The translations under genes were made by a program, and so were the position numbers. Positions 26,774-35,322 of a stretch of DNA of 64,000 bases are shown here, piece by piece. This DNA is from CAZIKB01 sp964539665 (GTDB taxonomy: Bacteria > Zhuqueibacterota > Zhuqueibacteria > Oceanimicrobiales > Oceanimicrobiaceae). The stretch is from assembly GCA_964539665.1 (NCBI GenBank), contig CAZIKB010000007.1, positions 20,251 through 84,250 of the forward strand. The letters are read 5' to 3'. The notes below the pieces were generated by a model. It saw only the letters and a program-made list of their open reading frames with translations. It searched no databases and had not been told where the DNA came from. How positions within the stretch are numbered: position 1 is the stretch's first letter; each line of letters opens with the position of its first letter.

Positions 26774-27487
26774 TTATATATTATGACAGGCCTGACAAAG
26801 CTCGCCATTATTATTGGATATTCTCAAAAACGGCCGGAATGTGTTATCATGTGGGTCATGACAACTGGCACACCCGACCTGGGTTAAATTTGATCCATAT
26901 AAAGGTAAACCGTTGACTATAGCGCCCGATGGCGGTCGAAGATTGGTATTTCTCAAAATGTCATACGTCATTCCGACCGGGTGGTGATCGCGCAAATCCG
27001 ATCCCATATTCCCGCCTTCAAATGTAATATCTCCGCTTGGATTTGAGATTGTATGGCAGGTGTTGGAACAAACATCGATGGTTACAAGTGAAGCTTTTTC
27101 GCCTGTGTGAGTCGGGGGCGCCTGTTTAACGGCATCCAGAGGGCTCGAGTCATCATGGCAGGACAGGCAGCCTAAAGAAGTGCTATCCATCGTCCCGATG
27201 GCTGCCGTGTTCCTGGTCTGACCTTTATACAACTGGTAAGTAATCGTTGTTATATTCCGATTCCACAATGGAGTCTGGGGAGTCAAATTCTGAGAATGTT
27301 GAATGTGGCAATAAACACAAACATCGCCATAATCACTTATTTCTAAATATTCCATAGAGCCTTGTGTAGCTTTAAGGAGGTTGTGAGGCGTATCTACAAC
27401 TTTATTTCCAAATTGACCATAAACTTCATTTACCATTAAACTTATGATGATATAAGTAACAAATAATGGTGTATAGTATTTTAACAT
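26774..27487 (-). CDS. OmcE/OmcS-like cytochrome with extra CX3CH, candidate filament subunit
   Basis: A 237-residue exported protein (signal ending VYGQ). It has four CXXCH motifs (CVYCH, CLSCHDD, CASCHDPHD, CQACH) and one CX3CH (CSNTCH) placed between the second and third. Family marks are DTPHNLL near the N-terminus, PLWNR and RDHHPVGMTYD. Its closest relative in the window is the cytochrome at 31597, which has the CX3CH at the same place. It is the last gene of the leftward run from 33464 but lies 119 bp after the barrel gene, a gap that holds a dyad at 27540, so it may also have its own promoter. Confidence 0.83.
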   Translation of the reverse strand: MLKYYTPLFVTYIIISLMVNEVYGQFGNKVVDTPHNLLKATQGSMEYLEISDYGDVCVYCHIQHSQNLTPQTPLWNRNITTITYQLYKGQTRNTAAIGTMDSTSLGCLSCHDDSSPLDAVKQAPPTHTGEKASLVTIDVCSNTCHTISNPSGDITFEGGNMGSDLRDHHPVGMTYDILRNTNLRPPSGAIVNGLPLYGSNLTQVGCASCHDPHDNTFRPFLRISNNNGELCQACHNI

Positions 27488-27539
27488 TTTTCTATCCCTG
27501 AATTTTATTGTGTTAGTAAGTTTCCGTAAGATTCCTTGA

Positions 27540-27554
27540 ATTACCGCGGGTAAT
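27540..27554 (-). promoter_or_regulatory. Operator-like dyad before a filament gene
   Basis: ATTACC-GCG-GGTAAT is a perfect 6-bp inverted repeat around three bases. It lies 53 bp before the ATG of the cytochrome gene at 27487, in the only sizeable gap near that end of the operon. It could be a repressor or activator site. Confidence 0.35.
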
Positions 27555-27606
27555 TACTACTCTGATTTTCTCAAATCTACAAAACTATTTGTATTGGTAG
27601 AATGCA

Positions 27607-29577
27607 CTAAAAAAGTCTTTCAACTTCGATAGTGAATCGACGTTCATTAATGAATTTTGGCTCGAAGTCCCAATTGCGTTTTTCATATCTAAACAGGGCT
27701 CTGAAAATACGCCAGGTCCTTTGCAGAGTACCGCCATATTCGAAGTTCGTTTCATCTGGTTGAATGGTTTCCCTCCTGAGACGATAATTACCATATACTT
27801 GCAAAATGAAGGTGCGTGAAGGCCGCCAGTTGAGCTCTGAACGAAAAAAATAAACTTTATTAATAAGTCTCTGTTTGTAATGATTCAGAAAAGAAATGCC
27901 GAAGTTGTTTGAAAGTGTTAAACTGCGAAACGGACTTATAAAAAATGAGTAACGTACATCCACGGCTTTATAATCCAGTGTTCTGGATTGATAAATGCGA
28001 TGTTCAACCATGAGTGTCGTGCCTGCATATTCTCCTCGCAGGTTTATTTTTAATTGTGCTGCTTTTGTAAACAAATTCTGGAGACTGGAAATATTTTCCA
28101 GATCACCCTCCAGAAGATTCTGATCATGTCGATTTTCGCTGTAGTTCATTGATAACCAGCCAAAATTCAGGCCAGCGTTAAAAACAGTTGAATTGGTGGA
28201 ATACCGCATCGCGGGTATCGTTTGAAAGTGATAATCAACCACGACGACCTCGCCCTCAGTTATCCTGCCAAAGACATTGCGGTATATTTCCACCCGCTCT
28301 CCTATAACTCGGAGTACATAGTCTTTATCTTCTCCTTCTTCAAACATCAATTGTCCATCATTGTCAAAAACTAAAATGGTTGAAAGAATGATGTTTCTTT
28401 CATTCAACATCACCGGGAAACCGCCGATAAAAACATGGCGTTCGGATACAATCACTTTCTCAGTACTTTCGAGCTTATTATCGTTAATTGAGAAGCCTCG
28501 AGTGTAACCTAACATAATTCTCCCAGAGAGGGGAATTTTCTTGCTATAGCTAAAACCACCGCTTGCAGAATAATTGAAGGTTTTACCATCACGCATTTTA
28601 AAAAATGAGCCGCCCACTCCAAAATTTGAATTCAGACTGCCGTAAAGACTGTGGAGAATGGCAGCGTAGGCTGTATTCTGTAGGGCGGTACCTGTAACTG
28701 TTGAGTGGCTTAATGCCAGCGTATGGTGATACTGGGATGCCAGCGAATATGGATGCTGAAATTTTAGAGACTGTTTTAACCTGGCGCTTTTATGATTACT
28801 GAATCCACTGAGAAGGAACAGGTTGAATTTACTATCCAATTGATTTGCCTGTTCTTCGCCAAATGCATGCCTGTAGCGGATATTCGCAGTGTGTTTGCTA
28901 TAGCTCGATTTGGATCGAATTCGGTCCTGAATGGAATTGAAATCGTAGTTAACATCGTATAAGGAGTTGTCTTCTTCGCGTTTACCCACATATCGGATTG
29001 ACCGCCTTAATTGATTTCGCGTTGTTTTAAATCCGACACGGCTCCATTCTTCCCACAAATCATGCCAGGTCAGATGCAGCCGGGATGACAGCCAGGAATC
29101 TCGCAGGTGCAGTGAGGCTTGAAGTGTATTTGTATCATAACCAGTTCGACCATTTTCATCGATATTGATAACATTTGTATTTTGATTCCACAGAAATATT
29201 AAAGATTTTGGATTTGACTGAAATAATGAAGCAGTAATATGGTGACCTAATAACCGACCCTTGGTATTTCTTCGAATATCTTGTGTGAGAAATTGTTGAA
29301 GATACAAACCGACGTCTCCACTCCACACGAAATTTAACAAGTCGGGATTGACAATATAGCCGGTGTTGCGTATGATAAACCTGCCGCTATAGCCGCGTTT
29401 TTTGCTGATATTTGGCGCTACTCTTTTCTCTCTTTGCATACGGAAGAGCATTGAGCCATGCCATCGCTGCATGCGAAAAAGTCCTATTTCTTGTGAAAAC
29501 GCAAAATCAGTACAGACATAAATGCTTATGAATGTAAACAGAAATAGAAAGAAAATTTTTAAGTATGAATCGCGCAT
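27607..29577 (-). CDS. Outer-membrane beta-barrel, porin of the second conduit
   Basis: A 656-residue protein with signal peptide (ending CTDFAFSQE), many alternating amphipathic strands (for example YHHTLALSHS, VDVRYSFFIS, YRLRRETIQ) and a terminal phenylalanine (TIEVERLF). A soluble segment at about 390-470 (VSERHVFIGGFPVML, DKDYVLRVIGERVEIY, GEVVVVDYHFQ) parallels the segment in the barrel at 17231. Overall identity between the two barrels looks low, but the layout is the same. It follows the nonaheme lipoprotein gene by 7 bp. I infer that it encloses a cytochrome across the outer membrane. Confidence 0.78.
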   Translation of the reverse strand: MRDSYLKIFFLFLFTFISIYVCTDFAFSQEIGLFRMQRWHGSMLFRMQREKRVAPNISKKRGYSGRFIIRNTGYIVNPDLLNFVWSGDVGLYLQQFLTQDIRRNTKGRLLGHHITASLFQSNPKSLIFLWNQNTNVINIDENGRTGYDTNTLQASLHLRDSWLSSRLHLTWHDLWEEWSRVGFKTTRNQLRRSIRYVGKREEDNSLYDVNYDFNSIQDRIRSKSSYSKHTANIRYRHAFGEEQANQLDSKFNLFLLSGFSNHKSARLKQSLKFQHPYSLASQYHHTLALSHSTVTGTALQNTAYAAILHSLYGSLNSNFGVGGSFFKMRDGKTFNYSASGGFSYSKKIPLSGRIMLGYTRGFSINDNKLESTEKVIVSERHVFIGGFPVMLNERNIILSTILVFDNDGQLMFEEGEDKDYVLRVIGERVEIYRNVFGRITEGEVVVVDYHFQTIPAMRYSTNSTVFNAGLNFGWLSMNYSENRHDQNLLEGDLENISSLQNLFTKAAQLKINLRGEYAGTTLMVEHRIYQSRTLDYKAVDVRYSFFISPFRSLTLSNNFGISFLNHYKQRLINKVYFFRSELNWRPSRTFILQVYGNYRLRRETIQPDETNFEYGGTLQRTWRIFRALFRYEKRNWDFEPKFINERRFTIEVERLF

Positions 29578-29584
29578 GAAATTA

Positions 29585-30472
29585 TCACTTTAGATAGAAT
29601 TTGTTATCTGCGCTGTGTGGATTATGGCATTCGTAACAGACCGTATCCTCAATGCCTTCGTGCATTTCAGATGTTTTAATGCTTGCATCATGGCATTGTA
29701 AACAGAGCCCTTGTCCGGATTCTTTTAGCATGTATGGACTTTTTGTACTGTGCGGGTTGTGACAGTCCGAGCAAGCGCCGGTTCTCACAGGTGCATGAAC
29801 ATATTCAGCGTCGGTGGGCCGTATTTGTTCATTATCATGACATAAATAACATATCGCTTCTTTGACCACAACCAACAAGCCCTGGTTTCTTGAACCATGT
29901 GGATTATGGCAGTCCAAACAACTTCCCGACTCTAATGGAGCATGTAAAGATAACGCATCCGTTGGGATTACTTCTTCTTGATCATGGCATTGAAAACACA
30001 GCTCCTGACCTTTTGCATACAGTAAATGTGGGTTTGCCGTACCATGTGGATTGTGACAGCTAATACACTCACCGGCTTCCACCGGGGCATGAACGATTTC
30101 TGCATCAGCTTGATCATGACAATTCAAGCAGAGTTCTTCACGTTCATCGACCAGGCGAAACACTTGTGTTTGATCATGACATGTAACACACTCACTTTTT
30201 TCTAATGTTGGATGTGCGAACCAGTCAGGAGATTTTGCAATGGTCGTGTCTGCAAGGATAGCACGCGTATCGATAGCTTGTTTTAAGGAGTCGATTGCTG
30301 ACGTGGTGTCAGATTGTGACAAGGGCGGGACTTCGTCGAAGAAAAAACTCAGTGTGCGGTGTCTCGCAGTACGACTGCAGCCAACGACCAGACTACTTAC
30401 TAACAATACAGTTTGCCACAAAACGAGACAAGATAGCAGGCTGGTAACTATTTTTATTATTTTTTGATGCAC
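29585..30472 (-). CDS. Nonaheme cytochrome lipoprotein of the second conduit
   Basis: The frame starts at a GTG (30472) and gives 295 residues with lipobox SLVVGC. After a linker with FFFDEVPPL come nine CXXCH motifs in the doubled pattern (CISCHNPHG, CFQCHD, CLDCHNPHG, CYLCHD, CSDCHNPHS and so on), with VHAPV/LHAPL repeats between pairs. It corresponds to the pentaheme lipoprotein at 16663 but has two more repeat pairs. It lies between the prolyl isomerase and the barrel gene, with gaps of 9 and 7 bp. It is the likely heme-bearing partner of the barrel. Confidence 0.83.
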   Translation of the reverse strand: MHQKIIKIVTSLLSCLVLWQTVLLVSSLVVGCSRTARHRTLSFFFDEVPPLSQSDTTSAIDSLKQAIDTRAILADTTIAKSPDWFAHPTLEKSECVTCHDQTQVFRLVDEREELCLNCHDQADAEIVHAPVEAGECISCHNPHGTANPHLLYAKGQELCFQCHDQEEVIPTDALSLHAPLESGSCLDCHNPHGSRNQGLLVVVKEAICYLCHDNEQIRPTDAEYVHAPVRTGACSDCHNPHSTKSPYMLKESGQGLCLQCHDASIKTSEMHEGIEDTVCYECHNPHSADNKFYLK

Positions 30473-30481
30473 AACATTAAG

Positions 30482-31459
30482 TTAAAGCTCGAAGATTTGA
30501 ATTTCGGACTTTGCTTTTAATTTAGTAATAATTTCCTGCCTCCTGGCTGCAATTCGTTTTTTTTCCAGCTTATTTTTTAAATCATGTAAATTTATTTGGT
30601 CAAATGTTAGTTGTAATTGCGGCTGTCTCCCTTCCAGTTTGATGATATGAAATCCGTAAATTGAGCGAACAGGTTCGCTGCTATCTCCAATCTGCATTCC
30701 ACTTAGAGCTTCTTCTAACTCAGGGATGAGTTGACCTTTGTGAAACCATCCAATATCACCACCATTATCTCGACTGCTTGAATCGGCAGAAACTTCCCGG
30801 GCTATTTGTGTAAAATCTTCACCTTCAGACAATCGTGAATATATTTGTTGGCCTTTTTCCAGTCCCGCATTCCACCCAACCGCCATGGCTCCAGGTTTAA
30901 CCGAGATCAGGATATGCCGAAGCTGAAATTGTTCAGGTTTAATGAATTTTGATTTGTTTGCTTCGTAATATTCTCTGAGGTCGGCGTCAGTCACCGTTAC
31001 TTTTTCTGTAATTTCTTTTTGCCCTATTCTCTGAATCAACAATTGTCGTTCTAAATGCGCCATCAGCGACGAATTGTTTAATCCGGTTTTGGCTAACTCC
31101 TGCTGAAAGGCTTTTTCAGAAGGATAGCCGCTTTTCATTAATGAAATTTGCTGCTCCACTTCAAATAAATCTACGGTCAGTTTTTGTCTTTTAGCTTCCT
31201 GATAGAGCAGCTCTTTTTCTATTAAATGCTGTAATGCTTGATTCCGAAATTCAAGCAACTTTTCTTTTGAAATACGGGCATGATAAGAGGCCAGGGGAAG
31301 TTTCTTATTTACTTCTGTTGTTAGCGCATCTTCATTTATAACGACATCATTGACTTTGGCTATGACTTTACCATCGGCATAGATATAATTCGTGGTTATA
31401 ATTGAAAAAGTAAATGCTGCAAATATTAACTTCCAGAGAGATTGATTAAATTTTAACAT
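30482..31459 (-). CDS. Parvulin-type peptidyl-prolyl isomerase (SurA/PrsA-like), exported
   Basis: A 325-residue protein with a signal peptide (ending YIYADG), an N-terminal SurA-like helical chaperone domain (KVIAKVNDVVINEDAL ... LLEFRNQALQHLIEKELL) and a PpiC/parvulin domain at about 175-275 (LRHILISV, DFTQIAREVSADSSS, GGDIGWFHKGQLIPELEEAL, YGFHIIKL). It catalyses cis-trans isomerisation of X-Pro bonds and chaperones exported proteins. Many CHxPH motifs in its neighbours put a proline beside each heme, so it may be a dedicated folding factor for the cytochromes or the barrel. A GC-rich terminator at 31478 separates it from the filament gene before it. Confidence 0.9.
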   Translation of the reverse strand: MLKFNQSLWKLIFAAFTFSIITTNYIYADGKVIAKVNDVVINEDALTTEVNKKLPLASYHARISKEKLLEFRNQALQHLIEKELLYQEAKRQKLTVDLFEVEQQISLMKSGYPSEKAFQQELAKTGLNNSSLMAHLERQLLIQRIGQKEITEKVTVTDADLREYYEANKSKFIKPEQFQLRHILISVKPGAMAVGWNAGLEKGQQIYSRLSEGEDFTQIAREVSADSSSRDNGGDIGWFHKGQLIPELEEALSGMQIGDSSEPVRSIYGFHIIKLEGRQPQLQLTFDQINLHDLKNKLEKKRIAARRQEIITKLKAKSEIQIFEL

Positions 31460-31477
31460 AAAATTTCCGATTGAAAT

Positions 31478-31513
31478 AAAAAAGGGGGGTGGGTAAAACC
31501 CTCACCCCCTTTT
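31478..31513 (-). terminator. Rho-independent terminator after the filament gene
   Basis: On the minus strand a GC-rich hairpin (about 12 bp stem: AAGGGGGTGAGGGT, TTT loop, ACCCACCCCCC) is followed by six or more T. It lies between the cytochrome gene at 31597 and the isomerase gene. If partly effective, it would make the filament mRNA much more abundant than the downstream conduit mRNA. Confidence 0.75.
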
Positions 31514-31596
31514 AGGTTACACAGTTCTAACATCAGAGCACAAGAATGTTACATTCATTTATTTAAATAGCACCTTGCTCTAATGGTTATGCACTT

Positions 31597-32304
31597 TTAA
31601 ATGTCATGACAAGCGAGACACATGGCACTATTTTCATTTGATATTCGCAAAAACGGTCGATTCGAGTTATCGTGTGGATTGTGACAAGAAGCACATTCCA
31701 CGCGATGATTAGTTCCATATAATGGCATTCCATTAATCTCGTTATCAACCATAGCATGAAATTTCGGATCTTTGCTAGGATCAAACTCGACTGAAATCGG
31801 ATGATCATTCCTCAAGTCTGTATCAAGAAAAGTGCCTTCAAAGTTTAAGCCGTCAACTGGATTGCTTCCGACATGACACTGGGTAGCACAAGTCTGGATG
31901 CCTATGCCAGACGCATTAAGATTAGCAGTGGCGCTTGGTCGGTTTATGATTTGATCCAGCGCAATTGAGTTGTCATGGCACGACAAACAGGCGAGCGATA
32001 CACCTACAGGACTTGTAGCAATATCCATATCGAGTGATGGACTGTCATACATTTGGTACTGCCCAGCCGCTGGTGTACTGCGGTTCCACAACGGTACTTC
32101 GATATCAATGTTATTGTTGTGAGGAGTATGGCAATACACACAAATTTCACCATAGTCAGTCAGAGTCATGCCGCTAACTGTTGCTTCTCGCATGTTATGT
32201 GGTGTGTCTGATACTTTGTTACCGAACTGTGCATAAACATTCCCAACCACAACAAAGCATGCAATTAGCGCCAATGTACCAAGGATTACAAGCCTTTTTT
32301 TCAT
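31597..32304 (-). CDS. OmcE/OmcS-like cytochrome with extra CX3CH, candidate filament subunit
   Basis: The second of two close ATGs is preferred: AGGAGG is 9 bases before 32304 but only 3 before 32310. A signal peptide follows (MKKRLVILGTLALIACFVVVGNVYA). The roughly 235-residue protein has CVYCHTPHN, CLSCHDNSIA, CATQCH (CX3CH), CASCHNPHD and CLACH, with DTPHNM, PLWNR and NDHPISVEFD. It pairs with the paralog at 26774. The gene is joined to the NHL gene before it by the ATGA overlap and is followed by a strong terminator. This is the arrangement expected for an abundant filament subunit. Confidence 0.85.
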   Translation of the reverse strand: MKKRLVILGTLALIACFVVVGNVYAQFGNKVSDTPHNMREATVSGMTLTDYGEICVYCHTPHNNNIDIEVPLWNRSTPAAGQYQMYDSPSLDMDIATSPVGVSLACLSCHDNSIALDQIINRPSATANLNASGIGIQTCATQCHVGSNPVDGLNFEGTFLDTDLRNDHPISVEFDPSKDPKFHAMVDNEINGMPLYGTNHRVECASCHNPHDNSNRPFLRISNENSAMCLACHDI

Positions 32305-32306
32305 AT

Positions 32307-33464
32307 TCATTCACCTCCTTTCTTTTTTGTAATCAGGTCTTTATCTTTAATGGGTTCACTACCCAAAAACTGATAGACCTGTATTCTATTATTGAATTGA
32401 TCTACAACATGTACTTGATCCTGCTGGTCAATGTACATACCAGCAGGCAGACGTAAATTAGCAAGACCGGCTCCAAATGAACCAAAACTCAATAGAAGAC
32501 TGCCATTCTTATCAAATATTTGGACATTACTGAATGCGGCGTCTGTTACGTAGATGTTGCCTTCACTGTCTAAACCGATTCCTTTGGGTCTGTAGAATGT
32601 GCCGGGAACATTCCCGACCTTCCCGAACGATTTTTCAAACTTTCCGTCTGAAGACAGAATTTGTATGCGGTGATTAAGAGAATCGACAATATAGAGCCGG
32701 CCATCAGGTCCTATAGTTATTTGTGTGGGAAAACGAAACTCGGCTTCAGCACTGCCACGGTTCCAGGTCTGGTCCAGGGCGCCTTCAATAATCTTATCGG
32801 ACTTCTGCTTTTTTCTACCGATAACGAAAAGTAAGCTGCCAGAATTGCAGTCGAACGCTTTAACTTGATGAGCCCAGGTATCTACAACGTAAACTCTATT
32901 TAACTTTGAGTTTACGGCAATTCCTGATGGCCGTTCTAATATATTTTTACCGCCAAAAGCAGTCAGAAATTTGCCATTGGTGTCATAAACCATAATTCGT
33001 TGGCCGCCGGCGTCGGCGACAAAAATACGTCCTGAATTGTCAGTTGTCACACCAAGCGGATTGAGTGTGCGCCCTTTGCCACGACTTCCTAAAATATCCA
33101 GGCTTTTATTTTTATAATCGAATATTAACACTTTGCGCCAACCCGTGTCGGCCACAAACAAACGGCCGGATTTGTCGGCGTGAACAGATATCGGCTTCTT
33201 GAGTGCTCGTAATGGCCCCCTGCCGAATATACTCTCAAAAATTCGCTTTGCCAGTGACCGCTTACGGCCTACATCCAGTTCGGAATGAATGCTTTTAACG
33301 TATTGAATTTTTGGTGGGTCCGGAGGCAAAGGCCAAACGAATTCTTCAGCGTCGCCCGCATTCATGCGACCACGAGTGCCGCCACAAGCCATCAAATTCA
33401 GTGTAAGCGCTAAAATACAAAATTGAGTTGCCCGATTACTAAGCAACTGGACATAGAACATCAT
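32307..33464 (-). CDS. NHL-repeat propeller lipoprotein
   Basis: The ATG at 33464 is preferred because AGAGGA lies 7 bases before it; an upstream TTG in frame is less likely. The signal ends in a lipobox (LNLMACGG). A proline-rich linker (WPLPPDPPKIQYVKSI) precedes a six-bladed NHL propeller (LFVADTGWRKVLIFDYK, IFVADAGGQRIMVYDTNG, LYIVDSLNHRIQILSSDG, IYVTDAAFSNVQIFDKNG). It resembles the NHL lipoprotein at 15521 over its whole length. It is the first gene after a perfect sigma-54 promoter, and so heads the leftward operon. Confidence 0.83.
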   Translation of the reverse strand: MMFYVQLLSNRATQFCILALTLNLMACGGTRGRMNAGDAEEFVWPLPPDPPKIQYVKSIHSELDVGRKRSLAKRIFESIFGRGPLRALKKPISVHADKSGRLFVADTGWRKVLIFDYKNKSLDILGSRGKGRTLNPLGVTTDNSGRIFVADAGGQRIMVYDTNGKFLTAFGGKNILERPSGIAVNSKLNRVYVVDTWAHQVKAFDCNSGSLLFVIGRKKQKSDKIIEGALDQTWNRGSAEAEFRFPTQITIGPDGRLYIVDSLNHRIQILSSDGKFEKSFGKVGNVPGTFYRPKGIGLDSEGNIYVTDAAFSNVQIFDKNGSLLLSFGSFGAGLANLRLPAGMYIDQQDQVHVVDQFNNRIQVYQFLGSEPIKDKDLITKKKGGE

Positions 33465-33650
33465 ACATTGTTCCTCTAAGTTGAATATCAAAATCCGAAC
33501 TATGGACTAGATATATTTATGTAGCTACTTTCATATCATTTTGCATAAACATAATTATTTAAATTTGAATGTTTATGAGCTTTTTAAATTTTTATTAAAG
33601 TTTTTAGTTTATAGGCCGATAATATCAGATTTGTTAAAAATTCTTCTAAA

Positions 33651-33666
33651 TGCAACCTTAGTGCCA
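33651..33666 (-). promoter_or_regulatory. Sigma-54 promoter of the leftward filament/conduit operon
   Basis: Read on the minus strand, TGGCAC-TAAGG-TTGCA is an exact -24/-12 match. It lies about 190 bp before the NHL gene start. A TGCCA-N5-TGGCA dyad at 33662-33676 overlaps the -24 element, so the activator might also bind at the promoter itself. Confidence 0.78.
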
Positions 33667-33804
33667 TAATGTGGCATCATCAGAATAATCATCATGATCT
33701 TCTGTTTAAATTGTAAACCGTATAAAATCAATAAAAAATAGTGAAGAGTCTTTGAATGTTTAAGTAAATAACTACGCGGGTGTTTGTAGAATTGATAAAA
33801 ATTG

Positions 33805-33837
33805 CGCCATATTGCACAGTCGATGAGCTATTTGACG
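33805..33837 (-). promoter_or_regulatory. Proposed enhancer (UAS) pair for the sigma-54 activator
   Basis: Two imperfect dyads, CGCCA-TA-TTGCA at 33805-33816 and AGCTA-TT-TGACG at 33826-33837, have centres exactly 21 bp apart. They lie about 140-170 bp upstream of the promoter at 33651, the usual enhancer distance for NtrC-type activators. They match the pairs at 13816 and 36969 in half-site and spacing. Confidence 0.5.
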
Positions 33838-33888
33838 CAATATAAATTTATTAATTGCGGAATTTATTTTTATATATCTAATTGAAAA

Positions 33889-35259
33889 TTAATTCAATAT
33901 GTGATATTTCTTCATTTTATAGCGCAGAGTGTGACGAGAAATTCGCAGCAATTGTGCGGCTTGCGATTGGTTACCGCCGGTTTGTTGCAATGCTTTTTCT
34001 AAAAGCGATTTCTCAACTCCATAAAGAGATGTGCCTGTTGCCGGCAGTTGATAATCATCTGGAAGAAAGGAAGAATCTTGCTTCAGGGTGAGCTCCAGTG
34101 GAAGGTGCTCAGGTAAGATTTTCTCTTCGCTTTCAAGTATCATGATTCGTTCAAGTACGTTTCGTAATTCCCGAACATTGCCTGGCCAGTGATAATTTTG
34201 AAGTAACTTTGAAGCTTCCGGAGAAATTCCGGTTACATGTTTCTTAAATTCATTGTTAAATTGATCAATAAAGTATTTTATCAGTACGGGGATTTCTATA
34301 GCACGTTCGCGTAAAGGAGTTAATTTAATAGGAATAACGTTGAGACGATAATAGAGATCAACGCGAAATTTCCCCTCTTTAACCATCTTCTCAAGTGATT
34401 TATTTGTTGCAGCTACAATTCGAACGTTGACTTCTATCTCTTTTGTTCCGCCAATGCGTTTGAATGTTTTTTCTTCAATAAATCTTAGTAACCTTATTTG
34501 CAGTGAAGGGGATGCATCCCCGATTTCATCCAATAATACGGTACCTTTATCCGCAAGCTCCAGAAGCCCTTTTTTCGTAACTTTGGCATCCGTAAAAGCT
34601 CCCCTTTCATGTCCAAAGAGTTCACTTTCCAGCAGTGTGTCAGGGAGCGAACCACAATTCACTGCCATGAACGGATATTGAAAGCGTTGACTATCATAGT
34701 GAATTGCTTTGGCAATTAAATCTTTACCAGTCCCACTTTCACCCAGGATTAGAACCGTAGTCGTATCACTTCGGACTATTTTTTGGATGAGTCTAAATAC
34801 CTTTTGCATGTTTGGTGAATTGCCAATAATGTTGCTGATGCCATGTTTTTCTTTGAGACGCTGCCGTATCTCGGCAACTTCCTGGCTTAGCTGGTGTCTT
34901 TGCAGCGCGCGCTCCAGAATAACCTTCAGCTCATCATAAGTAAATGGTTTTTTTATAAATTCGGTAGCCCCCATTTTGACTGCCTGGACTGCTGTTTGCA
35001 CCGTTGCATAAGCTGTCATCATAATAATGATGGCTTCCGGTGTTACTTTCCTTAATCTTTTTAAAACTTCCAGACCGTCGATGTCAGGCAGCTTCAGGTC
35101 GAGAAGAACAACGTCTGGTGCGTTTTCGCGAAAGGCTTCTACAGCGCTCTCGCCATTAACCGTAACAGCAACATCACAGCCATCACTTGTCAGGTCCTGG
35201 GAAAGCGACCACGCCACAAGTTTATCATCATCAACAATTAGAATCTTGTAAGGACACAT
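33889..35259 (-). CDS. NtrC-family sigma-54-dependent response regulator
   Basis: A 456-residue protein. Receiver domain about 1-120 with acidic pocket D10-D12, phosphoacceptor D54 and K104. AAA+ domain about 140-375 with Walker A GESGTGKD (173-180), the sigma-54 contact loop GAFTDA (220-225; usual GAFTGA) and VLLDEIGD. Fis-type HTH at the C-terminus (QSQAAQLLRISRHTLRYKMKKY). It is activated by phosphorylation and then remodels sigma-54 RNA polymerase. It is encoded 63 bp after its partner kinase and next to the operon promoter at 33651. The sigma-54 promoters at 14329, 14637 and 33651 are its likely targets. Confidence 0.93.
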   Translation of the reverse strand: MCPYKILIVDDDKLVAWSLSQDLTSDGCDVAVTVNGESAVEAFRENAPDVVLLDLKLPDIDGLEVLKRLRKVTPEAIIIMMTAYATVQTAVQAVKMGATEFIKKPFTYDELKVILERALQRHQLSQEVAEIRQRLKEKHGISNIIGNSPNMQKVFRLIQKIVRSDTTTVLILGESGTGKDLIAKAIHYDSQRFQYPFMAVNCGSLPDTLLESELFGHERGAFTDAKVTKKGLLELADKGTVLLDEIGDASPSLQIRLLRFIEEKTFKRIGGTKEIEVNVRIVAATNKSLEKMVKEGKFRVDLYYRLNVIPIKLTPLRERAIEIPVLIKYFIDQFNNEFKKHVTGISPEASKLLQNYHWPGNVRELRNVLERIMILESEEKILPEHLPLELTLKQDSSFLPDDYQLPATGTSLYGVEKSLLEKALQQTGGNQSQAAQLLRISRHTLRYKMKKYHILN

Positions 35260-35322
35260 AATAATTTCATGTTTAATAATCCCCTGTTTATTGTTAACAA
35301 CATATTTATTTATCAGAAGCGG

